This document shows, one piece after another, positions 44,301 through 57,614 of a stretch of 64,000 nucleotides of DNA; positions within the stretch are counted from its first letter, which is position 1; every line of letters begins with the position of its first letter. This DNA comes from Omphalotus guepiniiformis (taxonomy: Eukaryota; Basidiomycota; Agaricomycetes; Agaricales; Omphalotaceae), in assembly GCA_028554645.1 (NCBI GenBank), contig JAQOOI010000041.1, positions 18,382 through 82,381 on the forward strand. Reading direction: 5' to 3'. Below the pieces are notes generated by a model. The model was not told where the DNA came from. It saw only the letters and a list, made by a program, of their open reading frames with translations, and made no database searches. The position numbers and the translations under genes are program-made.

Positions 44301-46850
44301 ATCAGCCGAAATCCCGAAATTCTTTCTCACAATCTGCCCACTGCAGTCAACGATTTTTTACGCATCACCGCTCGATGTCAAACTCAATATCCTGGAAGAC
44401 CTAGTATGCGACAGCGACAGCCAAAGGCAGTTGCAATTCGTCTTTCTGATGCCTGGCCCTCTTGAGTCTCTCACACATTGCCTGAGGCAAAGGACCGTCT
44501 GAGTCGGTTGACATCAATTGCGGTTGAATATTGCGGTTGAAAAATGCGGTTGAAACGTTGAATGTGTCACTCAAAGTATGTTTTCGAACCTTGCATGTTC
44601 TTTGGTGACTTCGGAGGGCTGACTTAACTCTTACCATGTCCAGCATATTGCCCTGGCTGGGCAAACAGTACGAACAGTACGGCCTTCTCGAACCAAGGAG
44701 TCCTTTGCTTTTTAATTCAAGGCCGGGGGGTTTAAGAACAGCACCTTTCAACCTATGAGCACCGAGTCGCGTAATTTGCTTCTGTTCATTTGAATCCTAT
44801 CGCTGTGAGAGAGATGCCATATATCTCCTTCTCGTGCCAATAGGATCTTGGCTACATGCACGCCGTTGTCGTGAGGCACAACTGCACAATTGCGAGGTCT
44901 TCCCATATTGTTCTTTTGATGCAATGTTTAGTGTCTTATTGGCCACGTCGTGGGGTGCATATCATCAGAACACCCACTGAAATTGACGAAGCTAAGTTGT
45001 TGCGTTGAAATTTTCCAGTATGTACTAATGAACAGGCCCGATCATTTTCGCGCCACAGCAAGTATAGGACTAAATGTCTAAAGTCAGTGACTCTAGATCC
45101 TTTTGGGCTGTGCTCAACAGGGCCCTTGAATTATTCGAATCTCGAAGAATTTGACCTCCAAGGATCTTATGTTCACGACGGACCTCTGATCAGAGCCGGA
45201 CAGTAAGTTCAAAGTCCGAGGTGGCAATTCACTGACTGCAACGACAGAACACATTGTGGTTGTGCATGCTCCTGCGGGACCAACTCATGATCCTTTCACC
45301 CGTTTTTCTAAGTTTGCACATTCGTCTGCCAAAATCTCTTCGGTTCCCGTTCCCTTATTGTGGGTAGGGTCCACCTATGTAACCGAACAGAAACGCTGTC
45401 CCGATGCTCCCACATATGGTGAATATTCTCATGATAATACGCAGTACTCATTCGGGCCATTCGGAACGTAAAGTGATCAGACCTTCGTTTTGATGTTCCC
45501 GGAACTACATACAAGTTGTGCCATGTGCACACGCGCCTGGCAGGCGGCGCAAGCGCATCTTACGGCCTATCTTGTGTAGGATAACATGCGCTATTGCACC
45601 CCGCGACTGAGAAAGGATTCTAGGCAACGATATATCTCGGCGGACAATCTCGCACTCCAAGATTGTGCCCCCTGTTCAAGATATTAGGTGGTCGTAAAAT
45701 GGATGGGTTGCAACCGTGACGTGTGGTCATTGGATGATAGTCCAACTGGAATAACAGATTGGATCAGGCATTGCGGACTACCAATCTATAAGTAATCCCG
45801 CTTTACACACCGTCGACTCCCTGGGCTCTCATAACGGCATTATATGGAATAACACATGCGGTGGCTTTTCTTGTCTTCTTGTTCCCGCTTTGGATCGCTG
45901 CCGACACATATGACGGGTTTGTGCGGGGTTTCGGTGGGATACCTCCATCTTAAGAAAAACATAGCGATCATGATAGTCAAAACTTGATCATGACCCGAAA
46001 TATATATTCATTTATACCCCATCAGCTCAGCCCCCAGGACACCGGTTCTTCAAGATATCCAAAATAAACATTGATTCTGTGGCGGAACTGGCGCCCACCT
46101 ACTTTTTTCTGCATCTCTGCATCAGAAACCCCACAGGCATGATGTTACTAATGCTTTTTGACTCCACTAATGCGACCGCCTGGCGGCAAATGTATTCCAG
46201 GAGTCAGTACATATTTCAATGGACTTGGAGATTGTATACACAACCATCGCCATTGCGCCAATACTTTCCATTCTGAATTCAATGGCTCTGGTCGGAATTT
46301 TGCCTTCACCCCGCGGTGTGTAGATCATCTGTTCAAGTGTCCTATCCTTTATGAGCTAGTGTATCATCAGGCCATCCTCGAGGTTGTCGCACGCACTAGA
46401 TTCTTTTTAGCCATCTGTCGCCAGCTTCTGTCAGCGTGCGAGCCGCTCGGGAGTGCGCCCAACAGGCCCCAATGCAATAAATACCCCTTGGCAGTGATCT
46501 TATGTTACTGTATACAAGGTTCCGCAGTCTTATACAATGTGGTATCTATACATACGTCTTCGTTTCCTCTAGCAAGGCCAAGAAAGACGCGAGGCTATGT
46601 ACCCAGATTGAGGCACCAGGGCACGAGATACACTGTTCTCTTGTCATTGCCTATCGTTATTTCCAAGATCAGATTATGGATGAGAGGACCCTGAGAGGAC
46701 TGTGGACGCGTAAGTATGGAAGAATATGTCATCTGTAGACGTTATTTACACTGTAGGTATACAAATCTTATCGATAGAACGCACAAACTGTATTTGCGTT
46801 ATGCAGGAATCGAACGAGGAACCAGTGAGGAAGCGGGAGGATGAAAAAAC
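41335..46850. other. gene-poor region, no firmly supported gene
   Basis: Only short ORFs. Possible exon-like stretches are 44211-44465 plus (alanine-rich start, D-A-A-I-T-A-L-A-A-L-F-D-G-Q), 46158-46440 plus (P-P-G-G-K-C-I-P-G-V-S-T-Y-F-N-G-L-G-D-C) and 46560-46725 plus (S-K-A-K-K-D-A-R-L-C-T-Q-I-E-A-P-G-H). None matches a family I recognise and I could not join them reliably. They may be exons of rapidly evolving genes or decayed genes. Confidence 0.3.
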
Positions 46851-47115
46851 AGATCGAGGTATATGTATACGAGAAATCATCGATGGCAAGGTATATATGT
46901 GAATTACAGATATGTCTACTATGAGGCAGAGTCGAAGATATCGATCACGTCTAGACTCGCAGTACTAGACTTACACAGTATACGGACTCGTCATTGCATA
47001 TCATTCGGTGAGTTAGGCCTAACTGTGTGCGTTCATTCAGCTATTCACATTGTCCAGTAGGTCATTAGAAACTGAATTTATTCACGCAAATCAGAACGTG
47101 GTAAATGTGGCAGAT

Positions 47116-48275
47116 CTACGCGTTCGTCTCAACAAGAACTTCCTTCGCATAGTCCTCCAGAGTTCGAACTGGAACATCCGGATATAACTCCCTTGCATCC
47201 AGTGCAGAACCGTACTCGGACTTCTTCGCATTCTCCACGGTGTTATCACCACGAATCCAATTGCTATACATGCACTCCCAGGAGGTAGTACCCAACAAGT
47301 TGCCCTGATTTTTCGCTATAAGTTCACGAAGATCAATTTCACTAATCTATAATCTAAAGATGAGCGACAAAGTAGGAGCTGAACTGTTAAACATGCACGT
47401 ACATGAATCACATCCAACTCCTCACCAGTGAATCGATGATATAGGGAATGAATTTCCCTCTGTGTGACTTCCTCGCCCCAAATTATGACATAGTGATTGA
47501 GAGTGCGGGCGTCGTCGATTATACGTGCAACAAATGGCCCAATATCATGCATGTCCAAGTGGATGCTTCGTTTATCCCCCTCATAGAGATGTCGCGAGGA
47601 CTCAAAAATGACGGGAAACGCGTTGGGTTCCGGCTTTCTAAGAGGAAAGTTATTCTGGAACCTTATCATGCTCATGCAGTGACTATACCGCTCTCCTGAG
47701 GTGAGGAGAATGAACTTACCACCAACCAACATCAATGTACGTATGCCCTAGACCAATGGATTCAATGTGATCGTGGATCCGAAGTTTCTGGATGGTTTGA
47801 CAGCGTTATACTATGTCGCAGCTAAGTACTAGTAGAGAGAAGAACTGACCTCATCATACAAAGCACGAACACCTTTTACACACGGGGTACCAAAATCGCA
47901 AGGCACAAAGCGTTTTACTCCAGCTTCTTTGGCCACATCAGCAAGAAGAATCTGAGACTCGAGCGCCTCGAAGTCACGGTATATTGCTGATATGACAACA
48001 TCTTTTCCTGTCACAGCAGTCAAGAGTTCCTCCCGTTTGGGTTTCGCAAAGTCAAGGAGGACGATCGTGGCGCCTTTGTCCTCAAATTCTTTGACTATAG
48101 GTTTCCCAGAAGATTCGGCTCTGACCGCGACGAAAACGTTCTGTGGTGGTATATCAGAAAAGTTGGAGGTATCGGAAAACAAACTCACGAATTTCTGTGG
48201 TGACTCGAGAAGCGATCTCGTTATGACACCTCCTGTCCTTCCAGTAGCACCGAGGATGAGCACGTTTTGAGTCAT
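47116..48275 (-). CDS. NmrA-like / isoflavone-reductase-like NAD(P)-binding protein, copy 1
   Basis: Atypical short-chain dehydrogenase family. Members are NAD(P)H-dependent reductases of aromatic compounds or redox-sensing regulators such as NmrA. Four exons (48275-47850, 47787-47720, 47682-47403, 47346-47116) join in phase to 334 residues, the normal family length. The Rossmann motif L-G-A-T-G-R-T-G-G is at residues 7-15 (GxxGxxG complete). A-K-P-K-R-E-E-L and V-V-I-S-A-I follow, and V-K-R-F-V-P-C-D-F-G-T fits the conserved substrate-side segment. The C-terminal half has the R-S-I-H-L-D-M-H-D-I-G-P-F-V-A-R-I-I-D-D block of the family. Exon 3 uses a TATAG acceptor; the nearer CAG acceptor would break the frame. 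No signal peptide; cytosolic. Substrate unknown. Confidence 0.82.
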
Positions 48276-49102
48276 GGTGGGAGAGGTTTGTTTCAGTCAC
48301 CAGAATCGAGATATTGTGTGAAGACAGTGCTTGCTTTCTTATATGGAGGACGGATAGTTATGCGATTTTCCCAAGGCACAGAATGATTCAATATATTACA
48401 ATGATTCATATTTCGAGTACCGGAAAGTCGGGATATGCACTATTGAAATGTATTAGAGTGTCCAGCAAATAGCGACGTGCTCGGGGAACGGCGACCTATA
48501 GTGCACTCACCGACTTACGCAGTATCAACTTCCAACTCTCAGCGGCCCTGCGAGCTTGACGTTAACATATTGAGGAGAATTGTGCTGGGCCGCGTATTGA
48601 GATTGATGAGGCTGCAAATAAAGGCTTCAAAATGAGAAGATTGAAGGGGGCGGCAGATTGACGTATGTATATGAAAACAAAAGTACGGAAATCATCACAA
48701 TGGCAAGGTGTACTTACATGTAATGGCTCCAGGGAGATGGAGTCATATCTTGCAATGTCTCGATACATATCACAGACCCAAAACTCCAAGTAAATCCATA
48801 GTAAAAGGTAGATAGAGTACGAAGTAGGCCGATACGACATCACGGTACAAAAGATAAAAGACAAATGTAACGTTTTCACATGCAGTCACTTGATAAGGCT
48901 CAACGTCGACCTTACAAGACATCGGACATGTCTGGTATGAGGCAGAGTCGATGGTCACGCTAAGATTTTAGGTATACGGATTCGCTAGACCAGCTGTGTG
49001 CGTTGGTCCATTCAGCTACTCGCATTGTCTTCCGTAGCTAGCTACAGTGGAACTCGTAGGAGACTTTATTATTCATATCAGAACGAGGTAAATGTGGCAG
49101 AT

Positions 49103-50242
49103 CTACGCGTTCGTCTCGACAAGAACTTCCTTCGCATAGTCCTCCAGAGTTCGAACTGGAACATCCGGATACAACTCCCTTGCATCCAGTGCAGAACCGT
49201 ACTCGGGCTTCTTCGAATTCTCCACGGTGTTATCACCGCGAATCCACAAGCTATACATGTAGTCCCAAAAGACACTCAAGATGCCCTGGTTCTTCGCTAT
49301 ACGTTCACGAAGTTCGCCTTCACTAACCTATAATCTTGAAATGAGCGACGAAGCAGGAGCTGAAATGTCGAAATTGCACGTACATGAGTCACTTCCAACT
49401 CCTCACCAGTGAATCGATGATATAAAGAATGAATCTGCCTTTGTGTGACTTCCTCACCCCAAATTATGACATAGCGATTGAGGGTGCGGGCATCGTCGAT
49501 TATACGTGCAACGAATGGTCCAATATCACGCATGTCCAAGTGGATGCTCCGTTTATCTCCCTCAAAAAGAAGCCTCGAGGATTCAAACAACACAGGCCAC
49601 GTCGCATTGGGTTCTGGCTTTCTGAGAGGAAAGTTATTCTGGAACCTTATCATGCAATGACTATACCGCTCTCCTGAGATGAAGAAAAGAAACTTACCAC
49701 CAACCAACATCGATGTACGTATACCCTAGACCAATTGATTCAATGTGATCGTGAATCCGAAGTTTCTGGACAATCGACGACATTAGACTATGTCCCAGCT
49801 ACTAGTAGAGAGAAAGACTCACTTGATCATACAAAGGACGAACACCTTTTACACACGGGGTACCAAAATCGCAAGGCACAAAGCGTTTTACTCCCGCTTC
49901 TTTGGCCACATCAGCAAGGAGAATCTGAGAATCGAGCGCCTCGAAGTATATTGCTGATATGACAACATCCTTTCCTGTCATCGCAGTCAAGAGTTCCTCC
50001 CGTTTGGGTTTCGCGAAGTCGAGGAGCACGATCGTGGCGCCTTTGGCCTCAAATTCTTTGACTATAGGTTTCCCGGAAGATTCGGGTCTGACCGCAAGGA
50101 AAACGTTCTGTGGTGGTATGTTAGAAAAGTTGGAGGTATCGGAGTAGCAACTAACGAATTTCTGTGGTGCTTCGAGAAGCGAATTGGCTATGACACCGCC
50201 TGTCCTTCCGGTAGCAGCGAATACGAGCACGTTTTGAGTCAT
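49103..50242 (-). CDS. NmrA-like / isoflavone-reductase-like protein, copy 2
   Basis: Tandem paralogue of the gene at 47116-48275 with the same four-exon structure (50242-49823, 49765-49698, 49660-49384, 49327-49103), giving 329 residues in phase. An earlier in-frame ATG at 50263 exists, but the copy-1 start is used here. Differences include a two-residue deletion before F-E-A-L, loss of two residues after H-C-M, and several loop changes. The nucleotide-binding motif reads A-A-T-G-R-T-G-G, with the first Gly of GxxGxxG replaced by Ala. That could weaken or alter NAD(P) binding. Otherwise intact, so it is more likely diverging than dead. Confidence 0.82.
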
Positions 50243-50510
50243 GGTGGGAGAGGTTTGATTCAATCACGAGAATCGAGGAATTGTAGGTATGAGAATACAT
50301 TGCTTGCTTTCTGCTTTCTTATATGCAGAACGGATTTAGTTATGGGATTTTCCCGAGAACTCAAAATTGCTTAGCAATCGTTGTACCGGGATGTCGGTAT
50401 ATGAATCATTGTCGCATGTCAGCATGTATGACTGTAGCACATATTCAGCAAAAGCGACGTGGGCGGGAAATACTTTAGGGCACTCACAGACAGAGGCTGT
50501 ACCGACGTTG

Positions 50511-52473
50511 CACAAATGCTCATACTGAGCTCATATAACATGATGGTGTCATGAATCACGATGGTCCAAACTGAGCCTCTGTGCAATTTAGCGAGACATA
50601 AATATAAATACTGACAGTGTATACGGCTACTATCATCGTTCTTGCGTTCCAATTATTTCTCATCTTGAAGCAAAAGGAAATCCGACATAGCTAAACCGAC
50701 CGCATGAACAGGATAGTGTCTCGATTGAACATTTTGAACGATCTATAATGGATCTCTATATCTGGTCTATCAAATCCCAGGAGTGATATAGGTACAGTAT
50801 CGGAATGAGACTTACTCTCACACAGAGGAGCGAGGAACTTCATCGAATTCATTCATTGTCAATAAACATTTGTAGACACTATACGCGATAGCGCACTTGG
50901 AGTCAAGATAATCCCACCTGGGCATACAAATTCGACTAGCATTGGCCTTGGAATGCGTCGTCAACAATTCGCAGAAATTGACGAGTATGGATAGTTTCCT
51001 AAATTTAGAAAACCAGAACACGTAGGCACTGCCTCTTGGATAGACATAGTAATATAAAAGCCATAGAGCAAATCCTGACCGGCCGTAGATCGAGATATTA
51101 ATAACTTCACTGAATACCCCATGAAGGAAAATCTGTACCTTACGAATACATTCTATTTGAGAGACCGCTTTGACCAACAGGAACGCATGCTCCACGTATC
51201 GGGTATGTTGAATATATAGCCATGCTTCGCTCACGTTGTGCATTAGGAACTGTGAGGCAATGAAATTGGTATTCGACAGACAAGCGAAAAAGGAAAATTG
51301 AAGACATTAACTTGAGTAATAGCAACTTTGAGGAACCGAAGACCGCAGAGAGAGTATTACTCCCGAGACTCGCCCTGAAAGAACATGTATGCGCATGTAC
51401 AAATCATGAAAATGCCAATAACACCTAATTACACTCACCAGCGACTCATGAGGTGCATGGGCTTCTTGAGCTCCCGCGATTGTTTCTGTTTGAACTCCCA
51501 AGAATCAGATGAAAATGCATACGAAATCATGAGGTACTCTGAGCACTAGCGAATCGGCTAACGACAATGCGACCGAGCAAAATATGGAGGTGCATTGTCG
51601 ACGTACGAACAGTGTTACGCGTGGAGTACTGTCCATGGACGACTTCCCTCTTCAGTCTAAGATTCATTTCACTCCGACGGGTGTCGTGTGATGTGCCTGA
51701 ACGATGAAAAAGAGATGGTGATATTCCAATAGACGAAGTATAGACTAACCGGCCGTATGGAACATCTAGTCCTTCAAATCCATGCCCTGCAGAATGATGA
51801 GCTTGCAGGGGGGGTTGTTTGAGCGCTGTGAGACATTGTGGATCGTGCGCTGCTTCTCTGGTCCTAGTGCAGTTACTTTGACCGGTCACTCGCTAGCTCA
51901 ACGCGACAATATGCACATTGATGGCAAAAATCATCAACGTGGTGAATTGACTATTGACATCCGCGCATACATATGGGGGCTGAGCGAAGGAATCGAACAA
52001 TGACTCGCGATGACGTGCAATATTATACGAGAAGCCATAGCGAAAGAAGAAAGACGGTGACGCCACTAAAAGAAGCTTGGTGAGCACTGCGGAAAGGAAG
52101 GAACAGGAATGAGTAATCCTGTAGCTTACAATATTCAGATTCGAAAACGTTCATGGTCAAGCAAGCTCACGAGTTAAATCTTACTGGGGTTTGAACCTGT
52201 GGCTAACGTATCTGGACATACATAGTCTTAGAAGAAGCCAAACCCCAGACGAGAGCAACTTACACTTATGATGAAGCACGTCTCACCATGATACGTGGTC
52301 CAACCCATGAAAACACACGCAGCTCCTTATTCCACCGAGGTCGGGCAGATTACATCCTAAGTTTCATGATTGGGCAGATATCATTGAAATACAGAGCATG
52401 TCTGTATCAGATAATTCAAAATTTCCTACATATCTGTCAATAAGGTAGTTGATTAGCACGAGCATTGCAACAA
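50511..52473 (-). other. possible minus-strand multi-exon gene, unresolved
   Basis: Exon-like stretches with biased composition occur at about 51890-51770 (H-H-S-A-G-H-G-F-E-G-L-D-V-P-Y-G-R), 51690-51590 (S-E-M-N-L-R-L-K-R-E-V-V-H-G-Q-Y-S-T-R-N), 51235-51140 (S-E-A-W-L-Y-I-Q-H-T-R-Y-V-E-H-A-F) and 50970-50818 (M-P-R-W-D-Y-L-D-S-K-C-A-I-A-Y-S-V). Donor- and acceptor-like sites lie between them. A single gene is plausible, but I cannot assemble it with confidence and no family is recognised. Confidence 0.3.
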
Positions 52474-52683
52474 TCAAGACTTAGAATTGATACCGGGCGA
52501 AACAGGGCGCATGTGAACCGCATTTCGTGGCAAGCGTGAATTCGATAATATCCTAGCCCCGCCGCGACTGAAAGATTCAATGAGACCCCAATCCTTCTGC
52601 GTTGATCCGTTTTGACGCTCCTGAAGCCATCGTTTGCGATATTCCACCGACTTCTCAGCGTCCCCAGTAAAGAGAATCAGCAT
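52474..52683 (-). CDS. hypothetical small protein or last exon
   Basis: 69 codons starting M-L-I-L-F-T-G-D-A-E-K-S-V-E-Y-R-K-R-W. Polar and protein-like in composition (R-N-A-V-H-M-R-P near the end). Upstream minus-strand sequence to about 52990 has intron-like signals, so this may be the terminal exon of a small gene. No family recognised. Confidence 0.3.
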   Translation of the reverse strand: MLILFTGDAEKSVEYRKRWLQERQNGSTQKDWGLIESFSRGGARILSNSRLPRNAVHMRPVSPGINSKS

Positions 52684-53183
52684 TGCCTATCAGGCCAAAC
52701 GTGTAAAGCATGCTATGAATCGGCGACGCCATCAGATGTGTCAAGTATAGGTTTTTTCTTAGACCAATCATATTCTCGCCCCCCGTACAGGAATACAGCG
52801 AAGGTAAACCGCCTTAGCTGGCAGCAGGCATGACGTATCTATCTGCTAAAAGTACTTACATCATTTGATGTTTGAGATGGATAGAGTGAAAGCTCACCTC
52901 AGTACCATCTATCTGCACAAGAAAAACGATTCATCAAAGATTCTCGTCGTCTCCTCGACAGGACAGGGAAATTGGAAGAAGAGGAAGAGTGAAAACGTTA
53001 GTAAGCCAGCTCTCGTCAGGACTCAGGGTTTGGCTCACGTGGTCGGAGCTTTGACCCAGGCATCATTTGACCCTCAACTCCGTTTTCAACCTATCTTTCT
53101 ACGTTACGACTACCTGTACACTTTCTTCTCTCATTTCTACCGCAACATTTACTCAGTTCTTCCCTTTTATTCTCTTTTGAAGA

Positions 53184-54927
53184 ATGCCGTCCACAAATTC
53201 ACCCGAAGCCTTTCATCGTACGTCGTTTTTCTCCGTCTCCATCATGAAATTCAGCGAGAAATTGCTTAACTTAATGCTGTAGCTTCCTCACCATCTGGAG
53301 CGACGTCGGCAGCTGAACTTCGACATATGACCTCAAGTGGAGTGCTGTCGCCGTCCAGCGCGCGATCACCAACAACAAACAAGTCTTCTAATCGTCATTC
53401 ACAGCATTTGCAAGCTGGACGGTTAGGCTCCAAATCACCAGCCTCGATACCTAGCTCGCCTACGTCTGTGTGAGTAGCTGAATGAATTCTTTCTCAAAGA
53501 AATTTCTGACGACATGCTCCTACGGTAGCCACTCGTCTTCCTCTGCCATCTTCGAGCGCGACATTGAACCCTTGACTTCGCCACCCCTTCTACTTAGCCC
53601 TAATCATGCCACGGGCCATGTCCATCCCCCAAATCCCCATCAGATTCCGCGAGGAAAGAATACAGAGCAACTCGAGCAGTCTGTGCCCTCTGTCCTCGAC
53701 AGCGCCGCCGCGATTCTTGCAGGTATGCAGGATTCCGACATCGCCGGCGAGCAAATCTCCGTTGAAGCACCAGCTGCTCCCCGTCGCGATGGGCGCAGCA
53801 GTGGCTGGGCGAGCCCTATAGGCAGCTTCAGAAGTCGTTCTCCTAGTCCCTTTGGTTCGAAAAGCCCTGGGCGGACGAGCCTCCTGCTGAGTATACCGGG
53901 CGTTTCATCCCATACTGCTCAACAGCCCTCTGCTATGCAAGCGTCTACGAATTCGACACCTATCCCAGGTCCTGCAGTATCACCACCGTCTCCACGCTCC
54001 GTGGGCTCCGGTTCTGCGGGCTCAGGATCTCCACCGTTGCGTCCAACAGTTGCGACGACCAATCTTGTTGGAGCATCGGTTTCTACGGGTGGTGGAAATA
54101 CACCCTCTATCGTGACCCCCACGTCGGCGTATTTCTCTACAGCTTCTTCCGCAGACTCGGATGGCGAAGGTGGTGAGGATCACGAGGGTGATGATGTAGA
54201 CGAGGAACCCAAGACCACTACAAAGGAAAAAGCACCAGCGCTACCCAAGGTATCGACTGCTGTTCCGATAGGCCATTCGACCGTCTCTCCACGAACGCCG
54301 ATTCACTCATCGCATCCTCCAACTTTCTCTTCTCCTTCGTCACACACTTCGAATGCCACAAACGCAACTGCTACTACTGCAGGTGCAGTGGCATCGCATG
54401 CCACGTCGCCTATTTCCCCCATCTCAACGACTACCTCGATTCCATCTTCGCCGACCAACTACAATGCATCGAAGCGCCTTTCATTCATGTCTTACGCTGA
54501 TCTGCTTTCGTCTACCCCGACGTCCACCCTTCCCCTTTCCTCTCTTACTACGGCTGCGTCCAGCGTAGAGCCGCCTCCTCATATTCCTTCCGTCAACGGC
54601 TTGGTCGTCGGAGGGTCGTCATCCCCTGGCAGTGTTGCCGGCGGCAGTCCTCCGCCCTCTTTCTCTTCGTATCTGGGTGGCAGTGGATCTCACAGCACCA
54701 ATGGCTCGTTGAGGAATTTCCCGTTGTCGCCGTTATCGCTCGGGGCTTCGCAGTCACAGTCGCCGTCCGTCTCAGGGCAGGCTGGTGGGGTCGGAAATGG
54801 GGGAAGAGACCGGGATAGTATCGTGTTCTTGGATGATCTTGTGGGTGGAGAGTGGGAGAGGGAGGGGTTGGGACGAGGCTTGGAGGAGAGACTTGATGCG
54901 TTGATGCCAATTGGTGGAAAGGCTTGA
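53184..54927 (+). CDS. Ser/Pro/Thr-rich protein of unknown function
   Basis: Three exons (53184-53217, 53283-53469, 53529-54927) join in phase to 539 residues from M-P-S-T-N-S-P-E-A-F-H. Composition is dominated by Ser, Pro, Thr and Gly, predicting disorder, with many S-P and T-P dipeptides typical of proline-directed kinase sites. Ordered-looking islands are V-L-D-S-A-A-A-I-L-A-G-M-Q-D, the block K-R-L-S-F-M-S-Y-A-D-L-L-S-S-T-P, and the C-terminus D-S-I-V-F-L-D-D-L-V-G-G-E-W-E-R-E-G-L. These could be short binding motifs. An acidic patch (about 54155-54210) lies centrally. No signal peptide or membrane segment. Probably a regulatory or scaffold protein; no family assigned. Confidence 0.65.
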
Positions 54928-57614
54928 GAGTATGAGCTCAATGCCGTGGATATCTGCGTAGTATCTGTTTTCTTCTGTGGTGGCAAGGTCTGTGTCTTGT
55001 TTTTCTCCCCGTTTATGCATTCGTTAGTTTCTTTCTTTTATAATGTTCCGAGTTTTTTTTTTGCTCGTTGAACCATTTTCACCCTCGTCTTAAACATCTC
55101 GGGACTTACCTTACATGTGCGTGTACTAGTTTGTGAATTCTGTTATTACGTTTTCTCTCTATCAAATGTTATTGGAATATTCAATGATTACCTCTACTGC
55201 TGCCAATTATTATTGTATATATATGTCTCGTTTACCTTTATGATGTTATGTGTCGTGTTTTTCTTTTTTTCCGCTTTGTGTTGTTCAAATGGTTTACGAA
55301 GATCTATTACTGCGATACAAAGGCGTTTTTGGGTATTTGTATGATAGCTAAATGACCCGTACACACTTCCACCAGGCTATGCAGAAATAGAAAGACGATG
55401 AAAATTGTATACCATTCAGTGAGGTGTGATACTTGGGGTGTTCGTCGGACAGGAAAATAAAACGAAGCGGGCGACGAATAAGGCCAAAGTCGTCATCCTC
55501 TTTGTCTCTCCGCCTCCGTCCGCGTCCTCGCAATATCCTTCAGTAATCCTTGTTGCTCAAGGGCAAGAGCAATCTTGTAACCTTCAGCCTAGAACTCGGT
55601 CTAAATTATTTGTTCCACGATGTATGTTTGAATTGAGGGTCAATTGTGTCTTCTACGATAAGCGTGTAAGGAGACTTGAATGTGAGGTCCACCCTAGCAG
55701 GAGCTTTCGCAGTATCCTCCCGAGATCGAATTGTATTTGCGGCCGACTTGAGGCGTTGATTTGTGGTGTGGTTTGTCACCTAAGAAGGAGTCCGCGCCAC
55801 GCCAGGAGTCGAGAGAAGGTCAGTGTTCTATTATCTGCGGGTGGGACGGAATGTGAGTGCTTTCGAATGTTGTAAAAGGTTACTAGAACAAACGCACCGG
55901 CTTGAATACTCTTTGAAGGGTCTCATCCATCATTCGACGAAAGCTGGATACCTCCTTCCTATCTCCAGTGTCAACGAAAACGAGCAAACCGTTGGTATAG
56001 CAACTTTCCTTGACACCGTCACGGCGTGGGCAGTCTATCCAGTTGTGATAAAACTCGAAATAGCTTGAACGTTGAGAACATTTTTGAGCATGTTTTGAGA
56101 TCACAAGAACGAGAATGTCTTGAGTGAACGAAAGAGCTTCGCGTCCGACCACGGTTGGATCTCTGAATAGTGCGAATGATTCGCTTTGTCGTCTGATTGA
56201 ATGTCAACTCAAAGTCGTGAGTTGAGAAGCAGAAACTTACCTGATGTAGAGGCACTACTAGTAGCTAGTCAAGGTTCCTGCGCAAGTCTGCGTTACATAA
56301 CGAACGTCGTCGAGTGCACGGACCAGCAGCCTCAATCGTCTCTTTCATTGTATTTGCCAACTCGCCGATGACAAGATTCTGAAGGCCAGCTGAAAATACT
56401 CTCCTGTTCGTCATGAGTTCGTAGTCGAATTGCTGTCAGTGTATCTATCGTTACTACACATATTACATCCCCTTTTTCTGACATGAACTTTCGTCTAGGC
56501 GCTTGGTCTAGGCTATTTTTCACGTCGTCGTTACTTGAGCACTTTTCTCTGTGCATATCCATGTTCTAATTCACGTCGTCAAGATCAATTGGGGGTACCA
56601 TTGTTTTTCGTAGTCTCACTGCCGAATAGCAAAATATCAAACTAGAAATTTCGTTTTGCGATGGTCGGTCACCTTGGCATGTCCATCATACATTATTTGC
56701 TCTCCTCGAAAAGAAACGATGGGTTGTCGGCTTCCGCAGGTGAGTCGAGAGGTTTTGAGGTTTTTGACAAACGTTCCCTCAGATATCCCCGTTTTGTAGT
56801 GTCGTGAATGGAGTTTAGTGTCCTAGGTTTCAGATGTTCTTGGAAGATCACACTTTTTGGCATGTTTTGCGCAGCGTAATACCTGTGAGTTTCTCCGTTG
56901 CTCCTACACGAGTTTTTATCAACGGGTCGATAGTCCCGTGGCATTTCGTGCATTACTTGGGACCCACAAGCGATAGAATTGTTTCTTGCTTGAGCGCACG
57001 CCAATATCGTAGTGTTATCCGCAGTCCAGGATGGAAATAGTCTGCGCAGGTAAATAAGTACTCAGCGATATACATGCAGGTTCTCTGTTACACGGGCATT
57101 CGCGCATCTTATGCACCGACATAACAGGCAGGTTCAAGCAGTGTTCAAGCTCATCGTTGCTACATAGAGCCATGACTCGCTCAAGGCCGATAACTCGCAT
57201 CTGCTCATCATATCGCGTCTTTATGCATTCTCCTTACGTCTAGAGGTAGCAACAGCGAAATATCAAGAACAGCGACAGGCTGCCTATCTGCGGAAATGAA
57301 TTAATATTGCAGGATCGAGAGACGCAATATACACACGGACTATATAACCTGCGCCCTCTCTCCCAAGGAAGACCACCTGGTTCCCGAGCACGTAGCCTCG
57401 CAGTTTTCGTTCTTCGTCATTCCTTTGAGCTTGGTCTCATAAATCTTTCGGTTGCCTTTCTCTTTCCGTAGCTTGGGCTCGTATCGCTTTTCGAATCGTT
57501 CTCTTGAGCTAGTTTCAAAAGAACACTTTCAGATACTATCCTGAGCCTGGTCTCGGTGCACCTTTTTTACTCAGCCTTTTTCGCCTTCGTTTGTTATTTG
57601 ACTTTACCTGGAGG
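54928..57614. other. intergenic with unresolved minus-strand ORFs
   Basis: The first ~400 bases are 3' UTR-like. Minus-strand open stretches at 55883-56152 (Y-F-E-F-Y-H-N-W-I-D-C-P-R-R) and 56693-57004 look weakly protein-like and could be exons or remnants. No domain recognised. Confidence 0.3.

Larger units (their letters stand above)
46855..50510. repeat. tandem duplication carrying two NmrA-like genes
   Basis: The unit at about 46855-48530 is repeated at about 48665-50510, offset near 1.98 kb. Similarity covers the downstream sequence (G-C-A-G-A-G-T-C-G-A block), all four exons, the introns and about 200 bases of promoter. Scattered substitutions and small in-frame indels separate the copies. 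Confidence 0.85.
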
